The notes: generated by a model from the sequence alone, not told the origin. Shown: positions 1 through 8,091, numbered from the stretch's first letter. The stretch: DNA of 64,000 nt from RGIG3013 sp045538935 (GCA_045538935.1 JAZQEI010000005.1:1-64000), one strand, 5' to 3'. Made by a program: numbers and translations.

Positions 1-16
1 GATAAAAAGGTATGAC

Positions 17-52
17 AAAAGCCGAATGAGTTTGAACGCTCATTCGGCTTTT
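17..52. terminator. Hairpin at the end of repeat copy A
   Basis: A 14-bp perfect stem (17-30 with 39-52, core GCCGAATGAG/CTCATTCGGC) with an 8-nt loop is followed by a T-run on the plus strand and a shorter one on the minus strand. It fits an intrinsic terminator usable from either side. Copy B has the counterpart hairpin near 4024-4059 with a changed stem. Confidence 0.7.
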
Positions 53-233
53 TCTGTGACAGTTTGAATATTTAGTTTTTGCTACTCAGATCAATGGATT
101 TCTGACGCATATTTAGAATGTTATTCTGCTCCTTTCTAAAACCGCCCCAAAACCCGTTTTTGACACAAATGCGTTCAGTGGGGCAAATCAGCGAAAACCC
201 TAGTGTTTATGCGGCTTTTTCAACTTTTGTCCT

Positions 234-261
234 ATTATAACACATTTCTCTATTCTACGAA
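234..261 (-). promoter_or_regulatory. Putative minus-strand promoter in repeat copy A
   Basis: Read on the minus strand, TTCGTA (256-261) and TATAAT (234-239) are 16 nt apart. The same boxes and spacing occur in copy B. A transcript would run about 210 nt to the hairpin at 17-52. The -35 box is weak, so the call rests on the perfect -10 and its conservation between copies. Confidence 0.45.
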
Positions 262-497
262 CTTTTCCTCTTGTGGTGCCCGACTCTGCGCTCACTTGAA
301 GCGTGGCGCAATCGTCGACCGCGGCGCTTCCTTACGCTCGCTGTATCACCAACAGGGTGCGCTCGCGACGTCGCCTGTTTCTTTCATATATAAATCTCCT
401 CTTTTTTCAATTTTAATGTGATATTGATATCACACTTTTTGTAGAAATTATGAGTAGAATTTCCAATTGTTTTTAAATTTTCAAATCGATATATGAA

Positions 498-528
498 AAG
501 GGCGATGACAAAATTAGTCATCGCCCTT
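498..528 (-). terminator. Terminator of the surface-protein gene
   Basis: A 12-bp perfect stem (AAGGGCGATGAC with GTCATCGCCCTT) lies just beyond the stop codon of the minus-strand surface-protein gene. On that strand a short T-run follows the stem. Confidence 0.8.
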
Positions 529-544
529 TAGGGTTAATCTCTAT

Positions 545-3142
545 TTATCTTTTGCTTGCCATTCTTTTCTTTCTGTCAACTACGGTCAGTGTAATTACTG
601 CGCCGCCGCTGATGAAAAGAAGGACAATCCAGAGGAACATATTACTGTTATCTCCGGTTGCAGGAGAATTAGCCTTTGCGTGGACATTGAAAGTACCATC
701 GGTGCTACCGTCAGTGTAGACAACGGTAATGGTGTGTTCACCAACAGCGAGAGTATCCAAATAGGATGTCTTCAGAGTGATGATGGTGCTGCCGGCCTTG
801 GCCTCGTAGTTAGCTTTGTCAACATCCTTACCATCAACCTTGATGCCAACGAACTTGCTAAACAAACCGTTGACAACGAAGGTGATGTTATGGTCGCTGT
901 CCTCTGTCCAAGAGTTGCCGTCGCCCTCTATGATGTCGTAAGCCACGAGTGCTGCCGCCAGCTTATCCAGAGTTGCCTTGGTAGCTTCATCCACAAGGGA
1001 CTTCTCGTAGTCGGTGAGGGCATTGTAGGCATCGTAAGCCGCCTTTACGACAGACTCATTGTCCTTTGTAATGGTGTCCGGAAGTTTGCCAATCTGTTCC
1101 TCGACTTTCTCTACATTGCCGATGACTTCAAGAGCGGTGACAATGTCATCAATAGCATCTTGGATAGCCTTTTTATCGTCCTCGGTGTAAGAGTCGTCCT
1201 TTAGTTCCTCTTCGAGTTTTGCCTTATTGTCTTCAAGGTTGGTTTTATCATTCGGTTTCACTTCATCGGGCTTTATAACAGAAATTTCTGTGTAAATGGT
1301 GTTGATAACGGTATTCTCAGTAATATTCTTTCCGTCATTATCCCACTTGCCAACAAAGCCTTCCTTTACGGGAACGGCAGGGAGTGTAGCATCTTTTCCG
1401 TGCTCTACGGCTTCTGTTGAAACGACCTGACCGTCAACATTATAGGTTACAGTGTGTATTAATGTAATATATTCGGCACGGATTTTTTGAATAAACTGCT
1501 CGTTGAATTCCGAATAGAATCCAACAGGAGTTTTATCGCCTTGCGCTTTAATACCACCGGCCTTTATTTTAAGTACAGCAAAAACATTTTCATCTGTAGA
1601 GGCAAGCACTTCGTTGCCAATCTGTAACGCTTTTTTTGTAAATTCTGCCACTTTATTCTCCGAAATGGCCTTCACAACCGCCTTGAGATTTTTAATTTCT
1701 TCTGTATCAACACTACCCGATTCAGGAACATAAGAATTAATAGCTTCTTCTGTGTCAATGCCATACTCAGCGGCAAGTGCTATGATTTCTTTTACATATT
1801 TATTCTGATAGGCTAAGCGGGTTTCGTGATCCATATAATAAACACCCGCTTCATATACTACGGCTGCCATAGTTTTGATTACATCCCGAAGCTCATCAGG
1901 ATTATCAGAGGAAACAATTGTTTCAATAATTTCATCGGAAAGCATATGTGCTTTTGAGGGGTTCAAATCGTATGGCGCATAGTAGATTGCGCTTCCGTGA
2001 GAGCCCACGGTATTGTCAAACTTTCCTCCGATAATAGAACCCTTAACTTCCAACCGACCGGGTTCATTTTCTTCAACAAGTATTGTGCCGCCTTCATCCA
2101 CCGGGTATGCGGAAAAATTCAAATTCACGTATGCACCACATCCTGCAAAACTTTCCCTTGCATTAGAATCTCCGCCAATGGCATCTCCTCCGACAGTCAC
2201 GTCTGCGGTACTATTCATATAGATGCCGTCTCCGGTATATCCGACAAGGGTATATTCATTGCCGTCGGCGTCTGTGGCCTTATCGGGAATCACCTCGGGA
2301 TTTGCAATCAGATTACCGCCGACGGTATCGCCTGTTACACTAACCTTAGCATAATCAGTTGCATCAATTCCTGAGCCCGCATATCCGTACGTTCCATAGC
2401 CGTTACCGCCATGGGCATTGCCGTACACATAAACTATCGCATTTTTATCTGCTTCCACACCGTCGCCGCCATCTGAATAGCCTTGCGGATCATTTATATT
2501 GCCGGAGGAAAGATTACCGTCAGCGTCAGGTTCCTTGCCACTGCCGCCGTAGACGTCTCCGTACACAATGGCTTTTGTATTATCGGATGCATCTACACCA
2601 TCTGCTCCGTTGCCGCCATGGGAATCTCCATACACGGTAACTTCCGCGTAATCATCCATATCCAGAGCGTCGCTTTCATCAGATTTAACATTACCGTTTA
2701 CGGTAACCTTTGTTTTATCGTTCGCATCAATTCCGTCATGCTGTTTACCGTGAATGTTGCCGCTAACCGTTATCGTAACCTCATCTTCGGTAGTCAAAGC
2801 AGACTCATTTTCACCTTCAAGGTCTGCGTCGATTACAACATTTCCTGAACCGCCGATAATTATGTCTGTCAGTATATAGCCGTTTCCCTCAACTTTATAG
2901 GACTGTCCTGAAGCGGTCGTTAATTTGTCGCCGTTTTCATTAACAATATTTCCCGTTATTATAATACGGACTTGTGCAGCGGTATCTTCGAATGCCTGTT
3001 GTAATTCAGCAAAGCTATTCACGTCTTCATATGTTGCGGCTTCACTGTATTCTGCCATTGCTGTAATTGGAATCAAACCTATTGTTATAATAATGCTAAG
3101 CACTATCGCAGTTATCTTTTTTGAAATATTGAAATTTTTCAT
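545..3142 (-). CDS. Wall-anchored surface protein with beta-helix-like repeats
   Basis: This 865-residue exported protein begins with a signal peptide (basic start, hydrophobic stretch, cleavage near AMAE at about residue 30). Residues ~40-380 are short repeats of the type VTVxGNVxG and GGNGxDGVDA, as expected of a right-handed beta-helix or adhesin stalk. An InlB-type beta repeat lies near 563-620, a helical FIVAR-like segment near 630-730, and an X2/Ig-like beta domain near 735-825. The C-terminus has SPATGD, a hydrophobic helix and a basic tail, which is a sortase sorting signal. The start codon overlaps the stop of the TetR gene (ATGA), and its ribosome site GGAGG lies inside that gene, so the two are translationally coupled. 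The 3' third is visibly richer in G+C than the 5' part, suggesting a mosaic origin. The ligand is unknown. Confidence 0.85.
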   Translation of the reverse strand: MKNFNISKKITAIVLSIIITIGLIPITAMAEYSEAATYEDVNSFAELQQAFEDTAAQVRIIITGNIVNENGDKLTTASGQSYKVEGNGYILTDIIIGGSGNVVIDADLEGENESALTTEDEVTITVSGNIHGKQHDGIDANDKTKVTVNGNVKSDESDALDMDDYAEVTVYGDSHGGNGADGVDASDNTKAIVYGDVYGGSGKEPDADGNLSSGNINDPQGYSDGGDGVEADKNAIVYVYGNAHGGNGYGTYGYAGSGIDATDYAKVSVTGDTVGGNLIANPEVIPDKATDADGNEYTLVGYTGDGIYMNSTADVTVGGDAIGGDSNARESFAGCGAYVNLNFSAYPVDEGGTILVEENEPGRLEVKGSIIGGKFDNTVGSHGSAIYYAPYDLNPSKAHMLSDEIIETIVSSDNPDELRDVIKTMAAVVYEAGVYYMDHETRLAYQNKYVKEIIALAAEYGIDTEEAINSYVPESGSVDTEEIKNLKAVVKAISENKVAEFTKKALQIGNEVLASTDENVFAVLKIKAGGIKAQGDKTPVGFYSEFNEQFIQKIRAEYITLIHTVTYNVDGQVVSTEAVEHGKDATLPAVPVKEGFVGKWDNDGKNITENTVINTIYTEISVIKPDEVKPNDKTNLEDNKAKLEEELKDDSYTEDDKKAIQDAIDDIVTALEVIGNVEKVEEQIGKLPDTITKDNESVVKAAYDAYNALTDYEKSLVDEATKATLDKLAAALVAYDIIEGDGNSWTEDSDHNITFVVNGLFSKFVGIKVDGKDVDKANYEAKAGSTIITLKTSYLDTLAVGEHTITVVYTDGSTDGTFNVHAKANSPATGDNSNMFLWIVLLFISGGAVITLTVVDRKKRMASKR

Positions 3143-3885
3143 ATTGAATCCTCCAATGTTTGTGTTTTTTGTTTTCTTTGCTGTTCTCGTTCGTGGACAG
3201 CTTTTTCCATATTGTCCAAGGCCTCGTTGTTTGTTCTGTTTACAAAGGCGATAAAGGCTTCGACTACCCGCTTGCTGATGCCTCGGTAATCCAAATGCAT
3301 CACCTTGTCAATTTCCCGTTTTCGCGTTTCCTCATCCACTTGGTAAATATACAGCACCTTATCCAGTGCGCCGGAGATTTTATCCTTCAGCGGAACGTCG
3401 GCATTGCTTGCGGCAAGAGTACTGTATTGCAGTCCCATTACCATCAGCTCGGCCTGCTCGAAGTCCCTGTCTGTCCAGCCTTCACATTCTTTTGCGAAGA
3501 TTGTTTTGGCCCGTTCGACATGATTGCATCTCAGGTAGTTTCGGCACATCTCGCTTTCAAACACAGCGGAGAAGAAATCCCTCGCCACCTCGCTTTGCTC
3601 ACAGCCCGTGGCAACCGTCATCATCTCCATGCAAATCGAGCCGATCGAGCCGAAGCCCTGTTCCGTACTGTCCTCAAACATTCGCCATTGGAACTCGCAG
3701 AGCATTTCCACAATGGTGCACAGCAGATGCTCCTTTGACGGAAAGTAGTGGGTGATGTTCCCCGTACTCATATTCATTTTTTTTGCTATCATTTGGGGAG
3801 AAGTGTTGGAATAACCTACGCTAAAGATAAACTCTGTAGCTATTTTGATAATCTCAAACTTTCTCGTTGTTTGTGGTCTGGACAT
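3139..3885 (-). CDS. TetR-family transcriptional regulator
   Basis: This 248-residue protein has an N-terminal TetR helix-turn-helix: residues ~10-55 show the usual pattern ending in NMSTGNITHYFPSKEHLL. The rest is a helical ligand or dimerisation domain, followed by a charged tail rich in E, Q, R and K. It is the first gene of a two-gene unit and overlaps the surface-protein gene by 4 nt. A consensus promoter upstream is overlapped by a perfect palindrome (3937-3950), the expected arrangement for a self-repressing TetR protein. It probably represses the surface protein and itself. The inducer cannot be inferred. Confidence 0.9.
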   Translation of the reverse strand: MSRPQTTRKFEIIKIATEFIFSVGYSNTSPQMIAKKMNMSTGNITHYFPSKEHLLCTIVEMLCEFQWRMFEDSTEQGFGSIGSICMEMMTVATGCEQSEVARDFFSAVFESEMCRNYLRCNHVERAKTIFAKECEGWTDRDFEQAELMVMGLQYSTLAASNADVPLKDKISGALDKVLYIYQVDEETRKREIDKVMHLDYRGISKRVVEAFIAFVNRTNNEALDNMEKAVHEREQQRKQKTQTLEDSI

Positions 3886-3936
3886 TTTCTGCCTCCTTTT
3901 TACAAGGCCAAAAGCTAAGTTTTACTCTAGTGTTTG

Positions 3937-4010
3937 TTGCACTAGTGCAATTATAACAGATAAAAACAAATAATGCAATACTTTTTTGAAAATAATTGCA
4001 TTTGTGCAAT
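3937..4010 (-). promoter_or_regulatory. TetR promoter with palindromic operators
   Basis: On the minus strand the -35 box TTGCAT (3973-3978) and -10 box TATAAT (3950-3955) are 17 nt apart. A perfect 14-bp palindrome, TTGCACTAGTGCAA (3937-3950), abuts the -10 box. A second inverted repeat, ATTGCA-4 nt-TGCAAT, lies at 3995-4010 just upstream of the -35. Both share TTGCA/TGCAA half-sites and are likely TetR operators. Confidence 0.75.
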
Positions 4011-4021
4011 AAAATTTACGC

Positions 4022-4395
4022 AAAAAAGCCGAACGGGCTTTCAAAGACCCATCCGGCTTTGTGACAGTTTGAATATTTAGTTTTAACTGCTCAGAGTATG
4101 TATTTCTGACGCATATTAGATATGTTCTGCTCCTTTCTAAAACCGCCGAGAACCCGATTTTGACCGGATTTTGTGCAAATTGAGTTGGACAAAATCAGCG
4201 AAAACCCTAGTGTTTATGCGGGTTTCAGGCGGTTTGCCCTATTATAACGCATTCCTCGATTCTACGAACTTTTCCTCTTGTGGTGCCCGACTCTGCGATC
4301 CCTTAGAGCGTGGCGCAATCGTCGACCGCGCTCTTGCTTTTGCTTGCTGTACCGCTTAGTGTGAGCGTTCGCGATGTTACCTGTTGCTTGACTAA
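4022..4395. repeat. Non-coding block, copy B of a diverged direct repeat
   Basis: This is the second copy of the block at 17-390, in the same orientation. Its hairpin stem (GCCGAACGGG with CCCATCCGGC, about 4029-4058) carries two mismatches but keeps the shape. A second hairpin changes in step with copy A: AGAGCG/CGCTCT (4305-4310 with 4329-4334) here, GAAGCG/CGCTTC (298-303 with 325-330) there, around a nearly identical loop. No gene is supported inside. Together with the TetR promoter it fills the gap 3886-4475. Confidence 0.8.
4241..4268 (-). promoter_or_regulatory. Putative minus-strand promoter in repeat copy B
   Basis: TTCGTA (4263-4268) and TATAAT (4241-4246) are 16 nt apart on the minus strand, as in copy A. 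A transcript would end at the hairpin near 4029-4058 after roughly 210 nt, upstream of the TetR promoter and on the same strand. Confidence 0.45.
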
Positions 4396-4475
4396 AGTTT
4401 GCCGATATGTTAAAATGAACATGAGTTGGTATGATTAATTTTAAGAGACATAAGTATACGAAAGGATTAATTAAT

Positions 4476-5606
4476 ATGCAAAAAAAGAAAAAGGTTGGAA
4501 TATTAACTTTTTCATATTCAAGCAATGGTGGCTCTGTAATGCAAGCAATGGCACTTCAAAAAACCATTTCTTCTTTAGATGGTTTTGAGGCCTCTATAAT
4601 CAATTATACAAAAAACCATTATGGCAAACCAATAATAGGCGAAAATGTTTTTTATAAGCCAATTAGTGCCTGGACACCTAAAAAGATTATAAGATGGACC
4701 ACCGGAATAATATCACATCCTTTTAAAATGCGAAAATTTGAAAAGTTCTTTAATAAATATTACAATAATTTTGCCAAACGTTCTTATTCAAGAGAAGAGT
4801 TAGTGTCTTTAAATGATGTATACGATAAATTTGTAGTTGGTAGCGACCAGGTTTGGAACTTTGGAAGTTCCCAAGTAGATGATACATATTTTTTAGACTT
4901 TGTAACAGACAACTCAAAAAAGATATCATACGCTGCAAGTTTCGGACAAAAAAACGTACCTCAAGAAAAGCGTGAAAATGTAGGCAAATTAATATCAGAT
5001 TTTGCATCTATATCTGTACGCGAGCCTAATGGTGTAAATATTGTATCTGAACTAACCTCAAGAAAAGCAACTTGGGTGTTAGATCCTTCGCTTCTTTTAT
5101 CTAAAGAAGAATATCATAAATTAAGTACTCCGCCAAAGAAAAAAGGATATGTGTACCTGTATTTAAAACAAGATTCGAAAAGACTTGAAGAATTTGCCAA
5201 AAAGCTAGCCCAGGCCTACGGTTTAAAAGTTATAAAAGTATTAAACAGTTGGCTTTGTGGAAAAACTGGCCAACCGCGACTACCCGTTGGACCTCACGAA
5301 TGGTTAGGATATATAGAAAATGCCGATTTTGTTGTAACTAACAGTTTTCACGGCATTTGTTTTTCGACTATATTTGAAAAAGAATTTTATGTTGACTTTT
5401 TAGAAAAAACTCCCACCGCAACTAATTCGAGATTAGAAGGTATGCTGCAGCAATTCAATCTATCAAACAGATGTATTGATGAAGTTAAAGATATAAATTG
5501 TTTGACCCGCATTGACTATAATGATGTAAACACGTTTAAGCAAAAAAGGATAAACGAGTCTTTGAATTACCTCAAAGAAGCTCTTGAAGGGAGCAATTTT
5601 TCTTAA
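4476..5606 (+). CDS. Polysaccharide pyruvyl transferase family protein
   Basis: The family (PF04230; CsaB, WcaK and EpsO types) adds pyruvate ketals to surface polysaccharides, or acts as a related glycan enzyme. Visible marks are GILTFSYSSNGGSVMQ at the start, VVGSDQVWN near the middle of the N-terminal half, ISYAASFG, and VTNSFHGICFSTIF near the C-terminus. I chose the ATG at 4476 (376 residues) because AAAGGA lies 9 nt before it; an in-frame ATG at 4431 has no ribosome site. It abuts the next gene with no gap, so the two are co-translated. The pair stands alone rather than in a large capsule cluster. The exact substrate is unknown. Confidence 0.85.
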   Translation: MQKKKKVGILTFSYSSNGGSVMQAMALQKTISSLDGFEASIINYTKNHYGKPIIGENVFYKPISAWTPKKIIRWTTGIISHPFKMRKFEKFFNKYYNNFAKRSYSREELVSLNDVYDKFVVGSDQVWNFGSSQVDDTYFLDFVTDNSKKISYAASFGQKNVPQEKRENVGKLISDFASISVREPNGVNIVSELTSRKATWVLDPSLLLSKEEYHKLSTPPKKKGYVYLYLKQDSKRLEEFAKKLAQAYGLKVIKVLNSWLCGKTGQPRLPVGPHEWLGYIENADFVVTNSFHGICFSTIFEKEFYVDFLEKTPTATNSRLEGMLQQFNLSNRCIDEVKDINCLTRIDYNDVNTFKQKRINESLNYLKEALEGSNFS

Positions 5607-6788
5607 ATGAATATATACTTAAATAATGATAAAAGTAATTGTTGTGGTTGTGGTGCGTGTGTAAATGTGTGTCCGCGCAATGCAATCTCTATGCATTCAG
5701 ACGAATATGGATTCGCATATCCGCATATAGACCAAGCGACCTGTGTCGAATGCAATCTTTGTGTCAAAGCTTGTGAAAAAGTGAACAAAAACGAAAGTGG
5801 CATGCCTCTTAAGGCGTTTGCTGCTTCTCATAAAAACAAACAGATTGCGCACAAAAGTAGTTCTGGCGGTGTATTCTCAGCACTTGCACAACATTTCTTA
5901 GACAATGGTGGTGCGGTATGCGGTTGTATATTTGATGACAAACTGAATGCTATCCACATATGCACAGAAAAAGAAAGTGATTTTTTAAGAATTAGAAAAT
6001 CAAAATATCTTCAAAGCGATGTTGGTCTAATATATCGTGATGTTAAAAAACGCTTAAGTCAGGGGCAACTTGTACTATTTACAGGAACACCTTGCCAAGT
6101 TGCCGCACTATATGCTGTTGTTGGCAAGGGTTACGATAATTTAACAACTATGGATTTAATATGCCATGGTGTGCCTAGCCAACTTTTATTTAACCAATTT
6201 ATAAAGTATCTCGAAAAACGTTACAAAACCACAATCGTTAGTTTTGATTTCAGAAGCAAAAAATACGGATGGCCGCGATTTACAATGGAATTTACAGATT
6301 CCCGCCAACGCACCTTTAACATAGGTAAAGCTCAAGAATTTTATATGCCGTCTTTTACAGGCGGAAACATAATAAGAGAAAGCTGCCTTTCATGTAAATA
6401 TGCTTGTGCTAACCGTATAGGCGATATTACAATCGGTGATTTATGGGGATACGAAAAACTTAATCTCAACTTAAATACCACAAAAGGCACATCTGTATTT
6501 ACTATAAATACTCCAAACGCTGAAAAATGGCTTGAACTACTTACAGATAAACTGTATTGCGAAGAAATCGACTATAATCTTGCCGTAAAGGGAAATCACT
6601 GCTTACACTCCCCTACTCCCAAAGGAGCAAAACGTGAACTTTATATGGAGTCTATTAAAAATGGTAAAATAGAAGAACTGGCATTGAGATATATTAAAAG
6701 CAAAAGAAAATCTATTATTAGAGAAAAACTAAAATTACTTGTTCCGGCTACCGTTTTTAATTTCTTTAGAAAAATTAAATACAGATAA
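5607..6788 (+). CDS. FrhB-like 4Fe-4S protein paired with the pyruvyltransferase
   Basis: This 393-residue protein starts with two 4Fe-4S ferredoxin motifs (CCGCGACVNVCP and CVECNLCVKACE within residues 11-57). A coenzyme F420 hydrogenase/dehydrogenase beta-subunit-type domain follows, with GTPCQVAAL, ICHGVPS and a later cysteine cluster (CLSCKYAC, near residue 255). Family members transfer electrons or reduce a substrate. Those next to pyruvyltransferases in capsule loci are thought to act on surface glycan precursors, but their reaction is not settled. The ATG directly follows the stop of the preceding gene. It is followed by a terminator at 6814-6842. Confidence 0.85.
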   Translation: MNIYLNNDKSNCCGCGACVNVCPRNAISMHSDEYGFAYPHIDQATCVECNLCVKACEKVNKNESGMPLKAFAASHKNKQIAHKSSSGGVFSALAQHFLDNGGAVCGCIFDDKLNAIHICTEKESDFLRIRKSKYLQSDVGLIYRDVKKRLSQGQLVLFTGTPCQVAALYAVVGKGYDNLTTMDLICHGVPSQLLFNQFIKYLEKRYKTTIVSFDFRSKKYGWPRFTMEFTDSRQRTFNIGKAQEFYMPSFTGGNIIRESCLSCKYACANRIGDITIGDLWGYEKLNLNLNTTKGTSVFTINTPNAEKWLELLTDKLYCEEIDYNLAVKGNHCLHSPTPKGAKRELYMESIKNGKIEELALRYIKSKRKSIIREKLKLLVPATVFNFFRKIKYR

Positions 6789-6813
6789 ACATTTTAATCA
6801 TACATAGTTTTAT

Positions 6814-6842
6814 AAAAGCGAGGTGAATTTCACCTCGCTTTT
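6814..6842. terminator. Bidirectional terminator, GCGAGGT family (copy 1)
   Basis: A 14-nt arm AAAAGCGAGGTGAA and its exact complement are separated by one base. It sits between convergent genes, with A and T runs on the two sides, so it can serve both. The same GCGAGGT stem recurs at 8061, 10613 and 14832. Confidence 0.85.
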
Positions 6843-6855
6843 GGTATGTATATTA

Positions 6856-7362
6856 TTATTTTAAATTTTCAATACAATTATATTTATTGCCGTAATCGTC
6901 TATTGATTTTATAAACTCGGAAAAATCGCTAGTGTAGTGTCTGGTTCTGTATCTGTTTATTAAATTGCTTTGGATCTCCATTTTACCGCCCTTATACACA
7001 ACAACGGTATCATCAATGCCCGCAATCTGATAGTATGGTGCAGAACCGAAATAATCGGTATATAACACAAATTCAACTATGTAATCAATATCTTTAAATT
7101 CTTCTGTGTTGTTATCTTTAATATTAATTACCCTTGTGTTTTTAATTTCAAAATACCCGTCGGTATCAACTTTTGAATTATTATATACGTCTTCCCAATG
7201 ATTTTTTAGTTTTATCACCGCTGTCGAAATTCTGTCGTTTTCACTAGCACCGCAAGCAGATAGGCAAAAAGCAAGCGTTAATACCAATAAAAAAGTTAAT
7301 CCTCTTTTGATATATACCATATTATCCGATATTTTACCATGTAATAGCTTTTCAGAAAACAC
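6856..7362 (-). CDS. Putative lipoprotein of unknown function
   Basis: This small exported protein has a hydrophobic signal ending in the lipobox LSAC (cysteine then GASEND), so it should be lipid-anchored on the outside of the membrane. The mature part, about 130 residues, is mixed alpha/beta and matches no family I recognise. I chose the GTG at 7362 (168 residues): a GAGGTGG ribosome site lies 5 nt before it, and the -10 box at 7381-7386 would leave the in-frame ATG at 7380 upstream of the transcript start. Another in-frame ATG at 7320 would give a shorter signal peptide but has no clear ribosome site. It converges on the FrhB-like gene across a shared terminator. Confidence 0.65.
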   Translation of the reverse strand: MFSEKLLHGKISDNMVYIKRGLTFLLVLTLAFCLSACGASENDRISTAVIKLKNHWEDVYNNSKVDTDGYFEIKNTRVINIKDNNTEEFKDIDYIVEFVLYTDYFGSAPYYQIAGIDDTVVVYKGGKMEIQSNLINRYRTRHYTSDFSEFIKSIDDYGNKYNCIENLK

Positions 7363-7380
7363 AAATACCACCTCTAACAT

Positions 7381-7408
7381 ATTATAACATATTTTAATAA
7401 GTAATCAA
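7381..7408 (-). promoter_or_regulatory. Promoter of the lipoprotein gene
   Basis: On the minus strand TTGATT (7403-7408) and TATAAT (7381-7386) are 16 nt apart. The predicted start of transcription near 7374 rules out the ATG at 7380 as start codon. Confidence 0.65.
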
Positions 7409-7472
7409 GTCTTCGCTCTGCTTGGTAAAAGTGTTATTATGTTTATACTAGCAAGAAAAACACTCAGCGGGA

Positions 7473-7501
7473 TTTACTTTTTTAATTAAATATGCTACAA
7501 T
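7473..7501 (+). promoter_or_regulatory. Promoter of the YgjV-like gene
   Basis: TTTACT (7473-7478) and TACAAT (7496-7501) are 17 nt apart, 32 nt before the start codon. Confidence 0.5.
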
Positions 7502-7533
7502 AATCCAAACAATTCTAAACAAGAGGAAAATAT

Positions 7534-8055
7534 ATGCAAACCCTAGCCTTTATATTAAGCACACTTGGCACTGTGTGCATTTGTATTCCGCCGCTTTTAA
7601 AGGGCAAAAATATGAAGCTAATTTTACTGCTTGTATTTTTAACAAATGCACTTATTGCAACAAGCTATTTGTTAACCGGTGCATATAACGGTGCAATAAC
7701 CTGCTGTGTAGGTGCGGTACAGTGCATTGTGAATTTCTTTTTTGAGCGTAAAGCTAAGCCTATACCTATTTGGCTTATTGTTACGTATGCTGTAACATTT
7801 GTGGCGGCAAACCTTATTGTATTTTCAAATATTTTTGACGTAATAGCAATTCTTGCGGCACTTATGTTTGTAATGGGCATAAGTGTTAAAAGCGGCAAAA
7901 AATATCGCTTGTGGACCTTTATAAACACTTTTCTTTGGATAATATACGATTTTCTTACCCATTCTTACGGTCCTCTTAGTACACACGCAATTCAGCTTTC
8001 GACCATTATTTTGGGTATTATAATGCACGACAGAAAAAATAAAATATTAAAATAA
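7534..8055 (+). CDS. YgjV-type inner membrane protein
   Basis: This 173-residue protein is almost wholly hydrophobic, with about six membrane segments and the short basic link KSGKKYRLW before the last third. Pattern and length fit the YgjV family (PF10688), whose biochemical role is unknown. A GAGGA ribosome site lies 7 nt before the ATG. It is transcribed alone from its own promoter and ends at a bidirectional terminator shared with the convergent alkaline phosphatase gene. Family assignment is from sequence pattern only. Confidence 0.7.
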   Translation: MQTLAFILSTLGTVCICIPPLLKGKNMKLILLLVFLTNALIATSYLLTGAYNGAITCCVGAVQCIVNFFFERKAKPIPIWLIVTYAVTFVAANLIVFSNIFDVIAILAALMFVMGISVKSGKKYRLWTFINTFLWIIYDFLTHSYGPLSTHAIQLSTIILGIIMHDRKNKILK

Positions 8056-8060
8056 GTAAA

Positions 8061-8086
8061 ACAGCGAGGTAAAAATACCTCGCTGT
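8061..8086. terminator. Bidirectional terminator, GCGAGGT family (copy 2)
   Basis: The stem ACAGCGAGGTA/TACCTCGCTGT encloses a 4-nt A loop between convergent genes. A T-rich run follows on the plus strand. Confidence 0.85.
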
Positions 8087-8091
8087 ACTTT

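Larger units (their letters stand above)
17..390. repeat. Non-coding block, copy A of a diverged direct repeat
   Basis: This block matches 4022-4395 over its whole length, in the same orientation, with many substitutions and small indels. Shared landmarks in order are a hairpin at one end, GTGACAGTTTGAATATTTAG, TTTCTGACGCATATT, CTGCTCCTTTCTAAAACCGC, GCGAAAACCCTAGTGTTTAT, CCTATTATAAC, TTCTACGAACTTTTCCTCTT and TGGCGCAATCGTCGACCGC. No convincing gene lies inside it. The two copies bracket the TetR/surface-protein gene pair. It may be a remnant or boundary of a mobile element, or a structured RNA gene that was duplicated. It accounts for most of the gene-free stretch 1-544. Confidence 0.8.

Noticed and set aside
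203..421. Plus-strand open frame inside repeat copy A
   Set aside because: It spans the promoter-like and hairpin sequences, has no ribosome site, and its frame is not kept in copy B (4171-4359).
680..1204. Plus-strand 174-codon open frame
   Set aside because: It lies antisense inside the surface-protein gene, whose domain structure is clear; it is a by-product of codon bias, as are the frames at 1997-2848.
3160..3755. Plus-strand open frames opposite tetR
   Set aside because: They are antisense to a good TetR gene and have no plausible start sites or family pattern.
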